From VAZQ01 sp963827585 (GTDB taxonomy: Bacteria; Pseudomonadota; Alphaproteobacteria; Rhizobiales; Xanthobacteraceae): a stretch of DNA of 64,000 nucleotides. A program made the translations under genes and the position numbers. Below are positions 27,630 to 39,125 of the stretch, in pieces (the first letter of the stretch is position 1; each line of letters begins with the position of its first letter). The notes beneath the pieces were generated by a model. The model made no database searches, was not told where the DNA came from, and saw only the letters and a program-made list of their open reading frames with translations. The stretch lies in NCBI GenBank assembly GCA_963827585.1, contig CAWHCK010000008.1:1-64000 (forward strand), written 5' to 3'.

Positions 27630-28898
27630 ATGGCCGAGCCAAGCAGCACCCACCCTTTCGCCCCGTTCGAATGGATGCTGTCGCTACGCTATTTGCGGGC
27701 GAGACGGCAGGAAGGTTTCATCTCGGTCAATGCCGGATTTTCCTTCCTCGGCATCATGCTCGGGGTCGCCACCCTCATCATCGTCATGGCGGTGATGAAC
27801 GGGTTCCGCAAGGAACTGCTGGACAAGATTTTAGGCCTCAACGGCCACCTGCTGATCCAGCCGCTGGAATCGCCGTTGACCGACTGGGAGGTGGTGGCTG
27901 GGCGCATTTCCAAGGTTCCCGGGGTGACCCTGGCCGCGCCGATCGTGGAAGGCCAGGCGCTGGCCTCCTCGCCCTTCAATGCCTCCGGCGTGCTGGTCCG
28001 CGGCCTGCGCGCGTCCGATCTCGCCAAGCTTCCTTCCGTGGCCAGCAACATCCGGCAAGGCACGCTCGAGGGCTTCGACGCAGGGCAGGGGGTGGCGGTC
28101 GGCAAGCGCCTCGCCGATCAATTGTCGCTGCGGGTGGGCGACAGCGTGACGCTGGTCGCTCCGCGCGGGGCGGTCACGCCGATGGGCACGACACCGCGCA
28201 TCAAGCCCTACAAGATCGCGGCGATCTTCGAGGTCGGCATGTCGGAATACGACTCCGCTTTCGTGTTCATGCCGCTGCCCGAGTCGCAGGCCTATTTCAA
28301 CCGCGCCGGCGACGTCACCGCCATCGAGGTGTATGTCGACAAGCCCGATCAGATCGATCGCTACCGCAAGCTCATCACCGAAGCCGCCGGCCGGCCGATC
28401 TTCATGATCGACTGGCGCCAACGCAACTCGACCTTCTTCAACGCGCTGCAGGTCGAGCGCAACGTGATGTTTCTGATCTTGACCATCATCGTGATCGTGG
28501 CGGCGTTCAACATCACGTCGGGCCTGATCATGCTGGTCAAGGACAAGGGGCGCGACATCGGCATTCTGCGCACTATGGGCGTGACCCAGGGCGCGATCAT
28601 GCGCGTGTTCATGATGACCGGCGCCTCGGTCGGCGTAGTCGGCACGCTCGTGGGCTTCCTGCTGGCGCTGGTGGTGTGCCTTAACATCGAATCGATCCGC
28701 CGCTTTCTTTCCTGGCTCACGAACACCGAGCTGTTCTCGCCCGAGCTCTATTTCCTGTCGAAGCTGCCGGCCGACCTCGATGCCGGCGAGACCACGGCGG
28801 TGGTGGTGATGGCGCTTGCGCTCTCGCTGCTGGCGACACTTTATCCGGCCTGGCGCGCGGCGCGCCTCGATCCGGTCGAGGCGTTGCGCTATGAGTGA
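27630..28898 (+). CDS. lolC: lipoprotein-releasing ABC transporter permease LolC/LolE family
   Basis: An inner-membrane permease that, with LolD, extracts outer-membrane lipoproteins and hands them to LolA. The 422 residues have one helix near 35-58, a large periplasmic domain and three C-terminal helices, the FtsX/MacB topology. RKELLDKILGLNGHL and the end YPAWRAARLDPVEALRYE are typical. As in most alphaproteobacteria there is one permease gene, presumably acting as a homodimer. It overlaps lolD by eight bases. Confidence 0.92.
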   Translation: MAEPSSTHPFAPFEWMLSLRYLRARRQEGFISVNAGFSFLGIMLGVATLIIVMAVMNGFRKELLDKILGLNGHLLIQPLESPLTDWEVVAGRISKVPGVTLAAPIVEGQALASSPFNASGVLVRGLRASDLAKLPSVASNIRQGTLEGFDAGQGVAVGKRLADQLSLRVGDSVTLVAPRGAVTPMGTTPRIKPYKIAAIFEVGMSEYDSAFVFMPLPESQAYFNRAGDVTAIEVYVDKPDQIDRYRKLITEAAGRPIFMIDWRQRNSTFFNALQVERNVMFLILTIIVIVAAFNITSGLIMLVKDKGRDIGILRTMGVTQGAIMRVFMMTGASVGVVGTLVGFLLALVVCLNIESIRRFLSWLTNTELFSPELYFLSKLPADLDAGETTAVVVMALALSLLATLYPAWRAARLDPVEALRYE

Positions 28899-29634
28899 CA
28901 GCGCGATCAACGGCGAGAGCAGCACGGAGATCGGCGTCGAGACGAGCGCGGAGGACGCCCCGATCCTGTTCCTGCAGGGGATCGACCGGCATTATCGCCA
29001 AGGCGACGTGACGCTGGAAATTCTCAAAGGCGCCGAGCTTGCGATCTGGCCGGGGCAATCGGTCGCGCTGGTTGCGCCTTCCGGCGCCGGGAAGTCGACG
29101 CTCCTCCACATCGCCGGCCTGCTCGAGCAGGCCGATGCCGGCGAGGTCTATGTCGACCAGGTTGCGACGTCGCGGCTCTCGGATGCGGAGCGCACGCGCA
29201 TCCGTCGCAGCGAGATCGGCTTCGTCTACCAGTTCCATCATCTGCTGATGGAATTCTCCGCGCTCGAGAATGTGATGATGCCGCAGATGATCCGCGGCCT
29301 GCCGCAGGCCGAGGCGGTTCGACGCGCGAGCGACCTGCTCGGCTATCTCGGTCTCAAGGACCGTCTCGCGCATCGCCCGGCGGAGCTTTCGGGCGGCGAG
29401 CAGCAGCGGGTCGCGATCGCGCGCGCGGTCGCCAATGCGCCGCGCATCCTGCTCGCCGACGAGCCGACCGGAAATCTCGACCCGCGCACGTCCGACCACG
29501 TGTTCTCCGCGCTCACCCAGCTCGTGCAGGCCTCGGGGCTCGCCGTGGTCGTTGCCACCCACAACATGGATATCGCCGCGCGCATGGACCGGCGCGTCAC
29601 GCTCCGGGACGGGCTGGTGGTGGAGCTGGCTTGA
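28891..29634 (+). CDS. lolD: lipoprotein-releasing ABC transporter ATP-binding protein
   Basis: The ATPase partner of the LolC/E permease, 247 residues. Walker A is APSGAGKST, the Q-loop is in FVYQFHHLL, the signature motif LSGGEQQRVAIARA and Walker B ILLADEPTGNLDP. FHHLL is the characteristic LolD-type segment after the Q-loop. About 25 residues of acidic N-terminal extension precede the domain. The ATG overlaps the lolC stop region. Confidence 0.95.
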   Translation: MSDSAINGESSTEIGVETSAEDAPILFLQGIDRHYRQGDVTLEILKGAELAIWPGQSVALVAPSGAGKSTLLHIAGLLEQADAGEVYVDQVATSRLSDAERTRIRRSEIGFVYQFHHLLMEFSALENVMMPQMIRGLPQAEAVRRASDLLGYLGLKDRLAHRPAELSGGEQQRVAIARAVANAPRILLADEPTGNLDPRTSDHVFSALTQLVQASGLAVVVATHNMDIAARMDRRVTLRDGLVVELA

Positions 29635-29650
29635 GGCCGCGCGGCCACCG

Positions 29651-30604
29651 TCACTTCGGCACTTGCACCAGGGTGGCCAACTGGTCCCGGGTGAGCGGTG
29701 CCGGGATGTACCTGAACTTCACCGCATCCACCATCATGTCCTCGAGCCCGACGATGCGGATCGGATCGATGCTGTCCTTCGGAATGAAATCGGGCGCCTG
29801 CCTGGCGAGACGTTCGGCGAGGCCGGACCAGGCGGCATAGGCTTTGATGGCGTCGGGGCTCGAGTAGAGCCAGTCGAGGGTTTCGCGGTAGGCCGTCACG
29901 TATCGCGTCAATGCATCCTTGCGCCGCTCGAGCGTGCTCGCGTGCACGATCCATGCGCGGATCGACTGGTTCTGGACGTCCGGAATGTCGGCACCCTTGG
30001 CCACGAGGCGGATGCGTCCATCCTCCACCGCATCGAGCACGAATGGCGCCTGCGCAAATCCGATATCGACCTGCTTGGTCATGACCTGCGTGAGAGTTGC
30101 CGAATAATTCCCGGTCGCCTGCGGGACCAGGTTGACGCCGGAATGCTTGGCGAGCGCCAAGGCGAGCATGTGCGAGCTCGATCCGCTCGTGGAAATGCCG
30201 ATGGTCTTGCCCTCGGCATCCTTCATGCTGCGAATGGTGGAGTCGGCCCGCACGTAATAGAGCTGGTCGCGTGCGCCCGTGAACGAGGCGCCGATCATTC
30301 GGATCGGCGCGCCCTTCGAGAATGCGCCGAACACCGCATGCGTGCCGGGGCCGATCCCCACATCGACGCTGCCGGAGAGCACGATCTGGATCGTTTCGCC
30401 GCTCCCTTGCGTGTAGAGCGCCTCGAGCACGAGGCCATGCTTCTTGAAAATCCCGGCGTTCTGGCCGAGCTCCGACACGCATTGCTCCCAGCCGCCGCGC
30501 TGTCCGATGGCGATCTTGAGCGCATCCTCCGCGGCAGCGGCGGAGTGCAACAGGACGAGCGAAAGGGCGGCGGTCAGGCCTCGGCCCAGCAAAGATGGCG
30601 ACAT
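29651..30604 (-). CDS. orphan ABC transporter substrate-binding protein, NitT/TauT (SsuA/NMT1) type
   Basis: A 317-residue periplasmic binding protein with signal peptide ending HSAAAA-EDALK. The fold features are GIFKKHGLVLEALYTQGSG and LSGSVDVGIGPGTHAVFGA near the N-terminus and DIGFAQAPFVLDA mid-chain, as in receptors for sulfonates, taurine or thiamine precursors. The start follows GGAGGAT. No permease or ATPase gene is adjacent, so its transporter is elsewhere or absent. The ligand is unknown. Confidence 0.85.
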   Translation of the reverse strand: MSPSLLGRGLTAALSLVLLHSAAAAEDALKIAIGQRGGWEQCVSELGQNAGIFKKHGLVLEALYTQGSGETIQIVLSGSVDVGIGPGTHAVFGAFSKGAPIRMIGASFTGARDQLYYVRADSTIRSMKDAEGKTIGISTSGSSSHMLALALAKHSGVNLVPQATGNYSATLTQVMTKQVDIGFAQAPFVLDAVEDGRIRLVAKGADIPDVQNQSIRAWIVHASTLERRKDALTRYVTAYRETLDWLYSSPDAIKAYAAWSGLAERLARQAPDFIPKDSIDPIRIVGLEDMMVDAVKFRYIPAPLTRDQLATLVQVPK

Positions 30605-30759
30605 TGTATCCTCCGGCGTGGATGGATATCCCTATCACACCGCATCAACCGAGGCGTTTGGCGTTCGATTGCGGGGCCGGGCTCCGGTCCGGCCTGGAAC
30701 AACGGGGCTATCGTGGGGTTCAATCGGGCGGGTGGGCGATATCGGGAGGAGAGCCGGCC

Positions 30760-31038
30760 ATGATCATGCTCCGCGCCGCTTTGGCCCTGGTGGCGGTCGC
30801 AGCACTTGCGGGGGGCGGCGCCAAGCCTGCGGCCGCTGAAATCTATCGGCCCTGGTGCGTTCAGTACCAAGGCGCCAGCGGCGACAACGGCACCACCTGT
30901 ACCTTCATGTCCTTTGAGCAATGCATGTTAACGGCGCGCGGGTCTGGCGCCTTCTGCGTCCAGAATCCGTGGTATCTGCAATACGGCAGCGGCCAGAAAG
31001 GCGCCGAAACCAACGGTGAGCGGCCGAAGCGGCGATAG
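30760..31038 (+). CDS. DUF3551 small secreted protein, tandem copy 1
   Basis: A 92-residue protein with signal peptide (to about residue 27, ending KPAAA) and a mature domain EIYRPWCVQYQGAS with four cysteines, FEQC and GAFC(V)QNPWYLQY. A strong GGGAGGAGAG precedes the ATG by about seven bases. The next gene is a paralog sharing EIYRPWCVQY, SFEQCM and NPWYL, so this is a recent tandem duplication. Function unknown. The lysine/arginine-rich C-terminus GERPKRR is not part of the domain. Confidence 0.8.
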   Translation: MIMLRAALALVAVAALAGGGAKPAAAEIYRPWCVQYQGASGDNGTTCTFMSFEQCMLTARGSGAFCVQNPWYLQYGSGQKGAETNGERPKRR

Positions 31039-31111
31039 GGATGGCGCCCGCGCCGGAACAAATAGACTTGGACTACGCCCAAGCGAGACGTTCGATGCCG
31101 GGAGGTTTGCC

Positions 31112-31384
31112 ATGACAATGATCCGCGCCGTCTTGTCCGTCGCCGCGGCGCTTGCCGCCATGGCGATCGATGCCCGTCCCGCGGCCGCAGAAATCTATCG
31201 GCCGTGGTGCGTTCAATATCTCGGCGGGTTCAGTGGAGGCACGACCTGCGCCTTCATCTCCTTCGAGCAATGCATGGAGACGGCGCGCGGCAATGGGGCC
31301 TTCTGCTATCAGAACCCCTGGTATTTGGAGTGGGAGCGGGGCCAAGCTCGAGGCGCGGATCGGCAACGGTCCCGGCAGCGCTAG
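31112..31384 (+). CDS. DUF3551 small secreted protein, tandem copy 2
   Basis: A 90-residue paralog of the preceding gene: signal peptide to about residue 27 and mature EIYRPWCVQYLGGFSGG with the same four cysteines and QNPWYLEW. GGGAGG lies six bases before the ATG. The duplicated unit appears to include the ribosome binding site, since GGGAGG followed by a Met-rich start recurs in both. C-terminus is Arg-rich. Confidence 0.8.
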   Translation: MTMIRAVLSVAAALAAMAIDARPAAAEIYRPWCVQYLGGFSGGTTCAFISFEQCMETARGNGAFCYQNPWYLEWERGQARGADRQRSRQR

Positions 31385-31422
31385 CCTGCGGCACTGATCT
31401 GCACGGCCTAAACAAAACTCTC

Positions 31423-31464
31423 TTGACTTTAGAACGTATCATGAACTATGTTCATGGCCTGTTC
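31423..31464 (+). promoter_or_regulatory. sigma70-like promoter with two tandem LexA (SOS) boxes
   Basis: TTGACT (31423-31428) and CTATGT (31446-31451) are 17 bases apart. Between and after them lie two perfect alphaproteobacterial LexA boxes: GAAC-N7-GAAC at 31432-31446, which is GTTC-N7-GTTC on the other strand, and GTTC-N7-GTTC at 31450-31464. Together they cover the spacer, the -10 and the predicted transcription start, a strongly repressing layout. The same motif occurs once before lexA itself in this window. Confidence 0.75.
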
Positions 31465-31488
31465 TTGTCAGTGCGGGGAGTAGGGACC

Positions 31489-31587
31489 ATGGTCCGCGCC
31501 GTCGTCGAAGAAGCTGCCACGCTGGCCTCGCTGGCGCTGTTTCTCGGCATGATTGCCATCTGGGCACAGGTCATCGCCGCCCTCTGA
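31489..31587 (+). CDS. 32-residue single-helix membrane peptide, predicted SOS-induced
   Basis: A tiny ORF beginning MVRAVVEEAATLASL. Residues 9-29 form one hydrophobic helix with a Trp near the C-terminal end; the N-terminus has both Arg and two Glu. GGGGAG lies eight bases upstream of this ATG. An in-frame ATG at 31441 would give 48 residues but has no binding site and overlaps the LexA boxes and -10. The promoter has two LexA boxes. SOS-induced single-helix peptides such as SidA of Caulobacter block cell division, so an analogous role is possible. That function is inference. dnaE follows 149 bases downstream on the same strand. Confidence 0.6.
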   Translation: MVRAVVEEAATLASLALFLGMIAIWAQVIAAL

Positions 31588-31736
31588 GGCCCTGCACTCG
31601 TGGAGACGTCCAGAGGACCCTGCGGACAAACTGCCTGGGGATAACCCGCGCCCCGCCTTCGCGAACTGCGGTCGCGGTGGACGGCATCGGCAGCTCGCCC
31701 TCACATTCGCATGCGCAAGAGAATCGCGAGGGTCGA

Positions 31737-35191
<3,455 letters not shown>

Positions 35192-35264
35192 TCGCTGCGC
35201 AGTCGCGCTACTCTCCGGATCGACGCCTGAAGATCAAGATTGCCGGCTGTGCGGGAGGGATGTC

Positions 35265-36221
35265 ATGCGGTTGCTGATGCGGCTTTTTGCGGTGCTGGCG
35301 TTGGGCGCAACGCCGTCGTTCGCCGACTACGATTGCACCCGCGTCACGGTGGTGGTGCCCTATCCGGCAGGCGGCGCCGCCGACGTCGCGGCCCGCCTCG
35401 TCGCCGATCGCCTCGAAGCGCTGACGAAAAAGAGCTTCGTCGTCGAAAATCGGCCGGGTGCCACCGGCAACATTGGGACCGCCGCAGTCGTCAACGCCAA
35501 GCCTGACGGCTGCACACTGTTGGTCAATGCGGCGGTGATCGCGACGTTTCCCGCAAGCTTCACCAAACTCGCGTTCGATCCGCTCAAGGACCTGGTCGCG
35601 GTCGGCGGCATCGGCGTTACCCCGACCTTGCTCGTGGCGGCGAAATCGGTGCCGGCCGACGATCTCAAAGGCCTCGTGCAATTGAGCAGGCAGCGCCCGG
35701 AGGGGCTGAGCTTCAGCACCGCCGGCTATGGGCTGCTGCAGCATCTCGCGGTCGAGGAGATGTCGCAGCGCACCGGCGCCAAGTTCGTGCACGTGGTCTA
35801 CAAGGGCGGCGCGCAAGCCGCCACCGATCTCATCGCCGCGCGGGTGGACTTCGGCAGTTTTGCGGCCGGCTCCGTGATTCAATTCGTGAGGGAGGGACAG
35901 CTCAAGCCGTTGGGTGTCATTCAGGAAACGCGCTCTGCGCTCCTTCCCGACGTGGCGACCACCGCCGAGCAGGGGCTGCCTGGCCTCGATGCCGGTGTTC
36001 ATTTCATGCTGTACGCGCCGGCGGCAACGCCCAAAGACGTCGTCTCCATGCTCAACACGCAGCTCAACAGGATCGTCAGCGATCCGGCGTTGAAGCAGCG
36101 TTTTGCCAATATCGGTTTCGACCCGACCGCGATCAGCTCGGATCAGGCGGCGGCGGTCATGCGCAGGACCGGCGAGACGTGGGCACCCCTGATCACGCGG
36201 CTGAACATCAAGCTTGATTGA
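35265..36221 (+). CDS. TctC-family substrate-binding protein
   Basis: A 318-residue periplasmic Bug/TctC receptor, intact here. Signal peptide MRLLMRLFAVLALGATPSFA is followed by the mature start DYDCTRVTVVVPYPAGGAADVAARL; VVENRPGATGNIGTAAV and VHVVYKGGAQAATDLIAARVDF are family motifs. A Cys at mature position 4 is unusual. GGGAGG precedes the ATG. No transporter membrane subunits are nearby, so like the gene at 20923 it is an orphan receptor; the ligand is unknown. Confidence 0.9.
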   Translation: MRLLMRLFAVLALGATPSFADYDCTRVTVVVPYPAGGAADVAARLVADRLEALTKKSFVVENRPGATGNIGTAAVVNAKPDGCTLLVNAAVIATFPASFTKLAFDPLKDLVAVGGIGVTPTLLVAAKSVPADDLKGLVQLSRQRPEGLSFSTAGYGLLQHLAVEEMSQRTGAKFVHVVYKGGAQAATDLIAARVDFGSFAAGSVIQFVREGQLKPLGVIQETRSALLPDVATTAEQGLPGLDAGVHFMLYAPAATPKDVVSMLNTQLNRIVSDPALKQRFANIGFDPTAISSDQAAAVMRRTGETWAPLITRLNIKLD

Positions 36222-36249
36222 TTTCAGCCGCCGGGGGTGGGTGACGCGA

Positions 36250-36292
36250 CTAGAGCGCGATAACTTTCCTTCGAATTGTCATCGCGCTCTAG
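36250..36292. repeat. 43-bp palindromic repeat, TAGAGCGCGAT type
   Basis: Inverted arms CTAGAGCGCGAT (36250-36261) and ATCGCGCTCTAG (36281-36292) around a 19-base centre containing TTCGAA. This is a common intergenic palindrome of Rhizobiales. It lies eight bases before a repeat of another family, in the space between two convergent genes, where it could also act as a bidirectional terminator structure. Confidence 0.85.
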
Positions 36293-36299
36293 CTTATTG

Positions 36300-36354
36300 C
36301 TGGAGCATGATCTTTTCCGAAAACCGGTACCCACTTTTCGGGATCATGCTCTAG
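36300..36354. repeat. 55-bp dispersed palindromic repeat, copy 2
   Basis: Identical over all 55 bases to the copy at 22822-22876, with arms GAGCATGATC and GATCATGCTC and inner arms CCGAAAA/TTTTCGG. It sits between convergent tctC and DUF2142 genes. Confidence 0.9.
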
Positions 36355-36382
36355 CGTCAGCGCGCGGCCCCGTCGTTGCCCC

Positions 36383-37807
36383 TCAAAAGTTCCAGTCGAA
36401 CCGTAAGATTGCTTCGATGCTGGCGCCACCCGAGAGCACGGCGGCCGAGATGGCCAGCGCTGCATGGAGATTTCCGCCCGGTGCGCGGTGCACCACGCTG
36501 GCCACGACAATCGCTATCAGCGGGAGGATCGCGACGAAATAGCGTCCCTGCACGCCCCAAACGGTGTCCGCCTGGGGCGGCGTGAACGCCAGGTAGCAGA
36601 CGAGGTAGGTCGCGGCGGCATAGGTCAGGGCCGCTGCGGCGGCGACGAGCGCCGCCTGAGCGCGCATCGTCGACGGGAGCGGCAGCCGTGTGAAGAAGGT
36701 CCCCAAGAGGAGCGCGGTCAACGCCGGATAGACCCAGGGCTGCAATACCGTATCGAACAAGCCCAGCACGCCCACGACCTGTCGCCACAGCTCGGCGAGA
36801 TGCTCGGCGCCAAGGGCATTGATCACCGCGCCGGCAAAATGCAGGGGGTGAGCGAGCGCATGGGCGAGCCTGGCGGCTGGATCGAACGCCACCGGACTGT
36901 GACCGGTCAATTCGGTCATCCGCCACGCCGCCGTGTCGGCACCGCTGCCCATGCTCCAGAGCAACCCGACGGCGATCGCGGGAAGTATGGTCAACGCAGC
37001 TCGCTGCCAACGCCGCGGTTTGGCTCCGAGCGGCGTCAGAAGCACAAAAGCGAGGTTTGTCGGCTTGGTCAACGCGCCCAGCATCAGCCAGAACGATTGC
37101 CGCCCCGGCAAGTAGAGATGTGGAGCCACAAGGGCGCGCAGCCAACACACTGTCACGACCATCGCGGTGGCGAGTGCGCTGCCATCGGCGCTGATGACCG
37201 AACGCCCATAGAGAGCGGCCGGCAGCATCGCGATTGCGACCAGCGTCCAGGCGAGGCCCGGCGCCACTGCGATGGCGAATGCGATGAGGGCGGTCAGGGC
37301 GGCAAGCCCTGCAAATCGCATCAGATAGAGGGTGGGGACGAAATCGAGGTCGAGCACGCGCGCGACCAGCGCCGCCGCTATCTGCGGCAGGTAGGCGATG
37401 GGCGAATAGCCCTCCGATCCGCCGTAGGGCACGAAGGCTGCAGCGGCTGCCGGCGTTGCGGGTCGGTTGTAGTAGTCGCGGAACACCGGTCCGTAGCCGA
37501 AGCCGGCCTGCTTCTCCCTTACGCGAACGGCTTCGAAAAATTCGAAGCCGTCATAAAGGGTCGGCGGCAGGAGAACGCCCTTGCGTCCCTGCGCATCGCG
37601 CAGGGACGGGACGATATCCCCCTGCGCGGCGCCATAGGCGCGCAAGAAATGCGCGGTTTCGTCCGGCCCCCGAAGGGGCGGGGTGGCAAGGATGATGAGC
37701 GTCCCGAACAGCAGGGAAAGGACGATAAAGGCAGGGGTCGGACGAAGCGAGACCCGCGTCCCCGAAACAGGTCGCGGCACGGCCGTTCGATCCCAGGAGA
37801 TTGCCAC
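36383..37807 (-). CDS. DUF2142 family multi-spanning membrane protein
   Basis: A 474-residue protein with about ten to twelve hydrophobic helices. After the first helix comes PPLRGPDETAHFLRAYGAA, whose acidic D/E after a Pro-rich loop recalls the GT-C glycosyltransferase pattern, and EGYSPIAYLPQIAAAL in the second loop. DUF2142 proteins are predicted membrane proteins often near polysaccharide genes; none are near here. The start is a GTG with no better ATG in frame. Function unknown; a lipid-linked glycosyltransferase is a reasonable guess only. Confidence 0.75.
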   Translation of the reverse strand: MAISWDRTAVPRPVSGTRVSLRPTPAFIVLSLLFGTLIILATPPLRGPDETAHFLRAYGAAQGDIVPSLRDAQGRKGVLLPPTLYDGFEFFEAVRVREKQAGFGYGPVFRDYYNRPATPAAAAAFVPYGGSEGYSPIAYLPQIAAALVARVLDLDFVPTLYLMRFAGLAALTALIAFAIAVAPGLAWTLVAIAMLPAALYGRSVISADGSALATAMVVTVCWLRALVAPHLYLPGRQSFWLMLGALTKPTNLAFVLLTPLGAKPRRWQRAALTILPAIAVGLLWSMGSGADTAAWRMTELTGHSPVAFDPAARLAHALAHPLHFAGAVINALGAEHLAELWRQVVGVLGLFDTVLQPWVYPALTALLLGTFFTRLPLPSTMRAQAALVAAAAALTYAAATYLVCYLAFTPPQADTVWGVQGRYFVAILPLIAIVVASVVHRAPGGNLHAALAISAAVLSGGASIEAILRFDWNF

Positions 37808-37895
37808 CGCGCACCGTCGGATTGCATCGCCATCGGCCCCAACGCAACGCCTTTACACCGGTTCCTGCGACAGTTTGGCGACACGGCGGGGCGCC

Positions 37896-37924
37896 TTGCT
37901 TCCTGTGCTCGACATGGCTATATG
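37896..37924 (+). promoter_or_regulatory. predicted promoter of rpsB-tsf
   Basis: TTGCTT (37896-37901) and TATATG (37919-37924) are separated by 17 bases, in the gap between the divergent DUF2142 gene and rpsB. The implied start near 37931 leaves a leader of about 105 bases before rpsB, long enough for S2 autoregulation, although I could not recognise a known leader structure. Confidence 0.5.
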
Positions 37925-38036
37925 CACGCCATCTCACACGCGGACCTTGGCCTTACAGCCGTCCGGTGGCTCGTTCCGACCGCAAGGTCAGGAGAGGAGC
38001 TCACGGGTCCGCGGCGGCTCAACCGGAGAACACAAT

Positions 38037-39029
38037 ATGGCGCTTCCGGACTTCTCCATGCGTCAGCTCTTGGAGGCTGGCGTTCATTTTGGCCATCAGG
38101 CCCACCGCTGGAACCCGAAGATGTCGGAATACATCTTCGGCGCCCGCAATAACATCCACATCATCGATCTCGCGCAATCGGTGCCGATGATGCATCGCGC
38201 GCTGCAAGCTGTGAGCGACACGGTCGCCAATGGCGGGCGCATCTTGTTTGTCGGCACCAAACGCCAGGCGCAGGATGCGATCGCCGAGGCCGCCAAGAAG
38301 TCGGCGCAGTATTACGTCAATTCGCGCTGGCTGGGCGGGACGCTGACCAACTGGAAGACCATCTCGCAGTCGATTTCGCGCCTGCGCAAGCTCGACGAGA
38401 TGCTCTCTTCGGGCGATTCCCAGGGTTACACCAAGAAGGAGCGACTCACGCTCCAGCGCGAGCGCGACAAGCTCGACCGCGCGCTTGGCGGCATCAAGGA
38501 CATGGGCGGCTTGCCCGACCTCCTGTTCGTCATCGACACCAACAAGGAGGACATCGCCATCAAGGAGGCGCGGCGCCTAGGCCTGCCGGTCGCCGCCGTC
38601 GTCGATACAAATTGCGATCCCGACGGCATCACCTATGTCGTGCCCGGCAACGACGATGCGAGCCGCGCCATCACGCTCTACTGCGATCTGGTTGCGAAAG
38701 CGGCGATCGATGGCATCTCGCGGGCGCAGGGCGAACTCGGCGTCGACACCGGGGCCGCGGCCGAGCCGATTGCGGAAGAGCTGCCGGCGCCCGCGGAAGG
38801 ACCCGGCTACGAGGTGCTTTCCGGTCCGCGCGGCGTCGCCGACGACCTCAAGAAGCTCCACCACGTCTCGCCCGCGATCGAGAAGAAGCTCAACGATCTC
38901 GGTATCTTCCACTACTGGCAGATTGCCGGGCTCGGGCCCGACGCCGCCCACGCGATCGGCGAAGAGGCGGGACTGCCCGGCCGCGTGGAAAGCTGGATCG
39001 CACAGTCGAAAGAACTGACTGCAGAGTAA
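38037..39029 (+). CDS. rpsB: 30S ribosomal protein S2 with C-terminal extension
   Basis: Ribosomal protein S2, 330 residues, binding the 30S head-body junction. MRQLLEAGVHFGHQAHRWNP and the VGTKRQAQ and SRWLGGTLTNW segments are canonical. The bacterial core ends near residue 235; the remaining roughly 90 residues include YEVLSGPRGVADDLKKL and VSPAIEKKLNDLGIFHYWQIA, a helix-hairpin-helix-like extension typical of Rhizobiales S2. The start MALPDFS follows CCGGAGAAC; an in-frame upstream ATG at 37683 has no support. Confidence 0.96.
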   Translation: MALPDFSMRQLLEAGVHFGHQAHRWNPKMSEYIFGARNNIHIIDLAQSVPMMHRALQAVSDTVANGGRILFVGTKRQAQDAIAEAAKKSAQYYVNSRWLGGTLTNWKTISQSISRLRKLDEMLSSGDSQGYTKKERLTLQRERDKLDRALGGIKDMGGLPDLLFVIDTNKEDIAIKEARRLGLPVAAVVDTNCDPDGITYVVPGNDDASRAITLYCDLVAKAAIDGISRAQGELGVDTGAAAEPIAEELPAPAEGPGYEVLSGPRGVADDLKKLHHVSPAIEKKLNDLGIFHYWQIAGLGPDAAHAIGEEAGLPGRVESWIAQSKELTAE

Positions 39030-39125
39030 CACCGTCGTCGTGCCGGCGTGCGCATGTTCGCCGTGCGAACGAAGGACGCGGATGCTCCGACCCACGCGGC
39101 CGCGGCGAACAGAGGGATCACACTC

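Noticed and set aside
31441..31587. A 48-residue version of the SOS micropeptide starting at 31441
   Set aside because: It has no ribosome binding site, and the ATG lies inside the first LexA box and upstream of the predicted transcription start.
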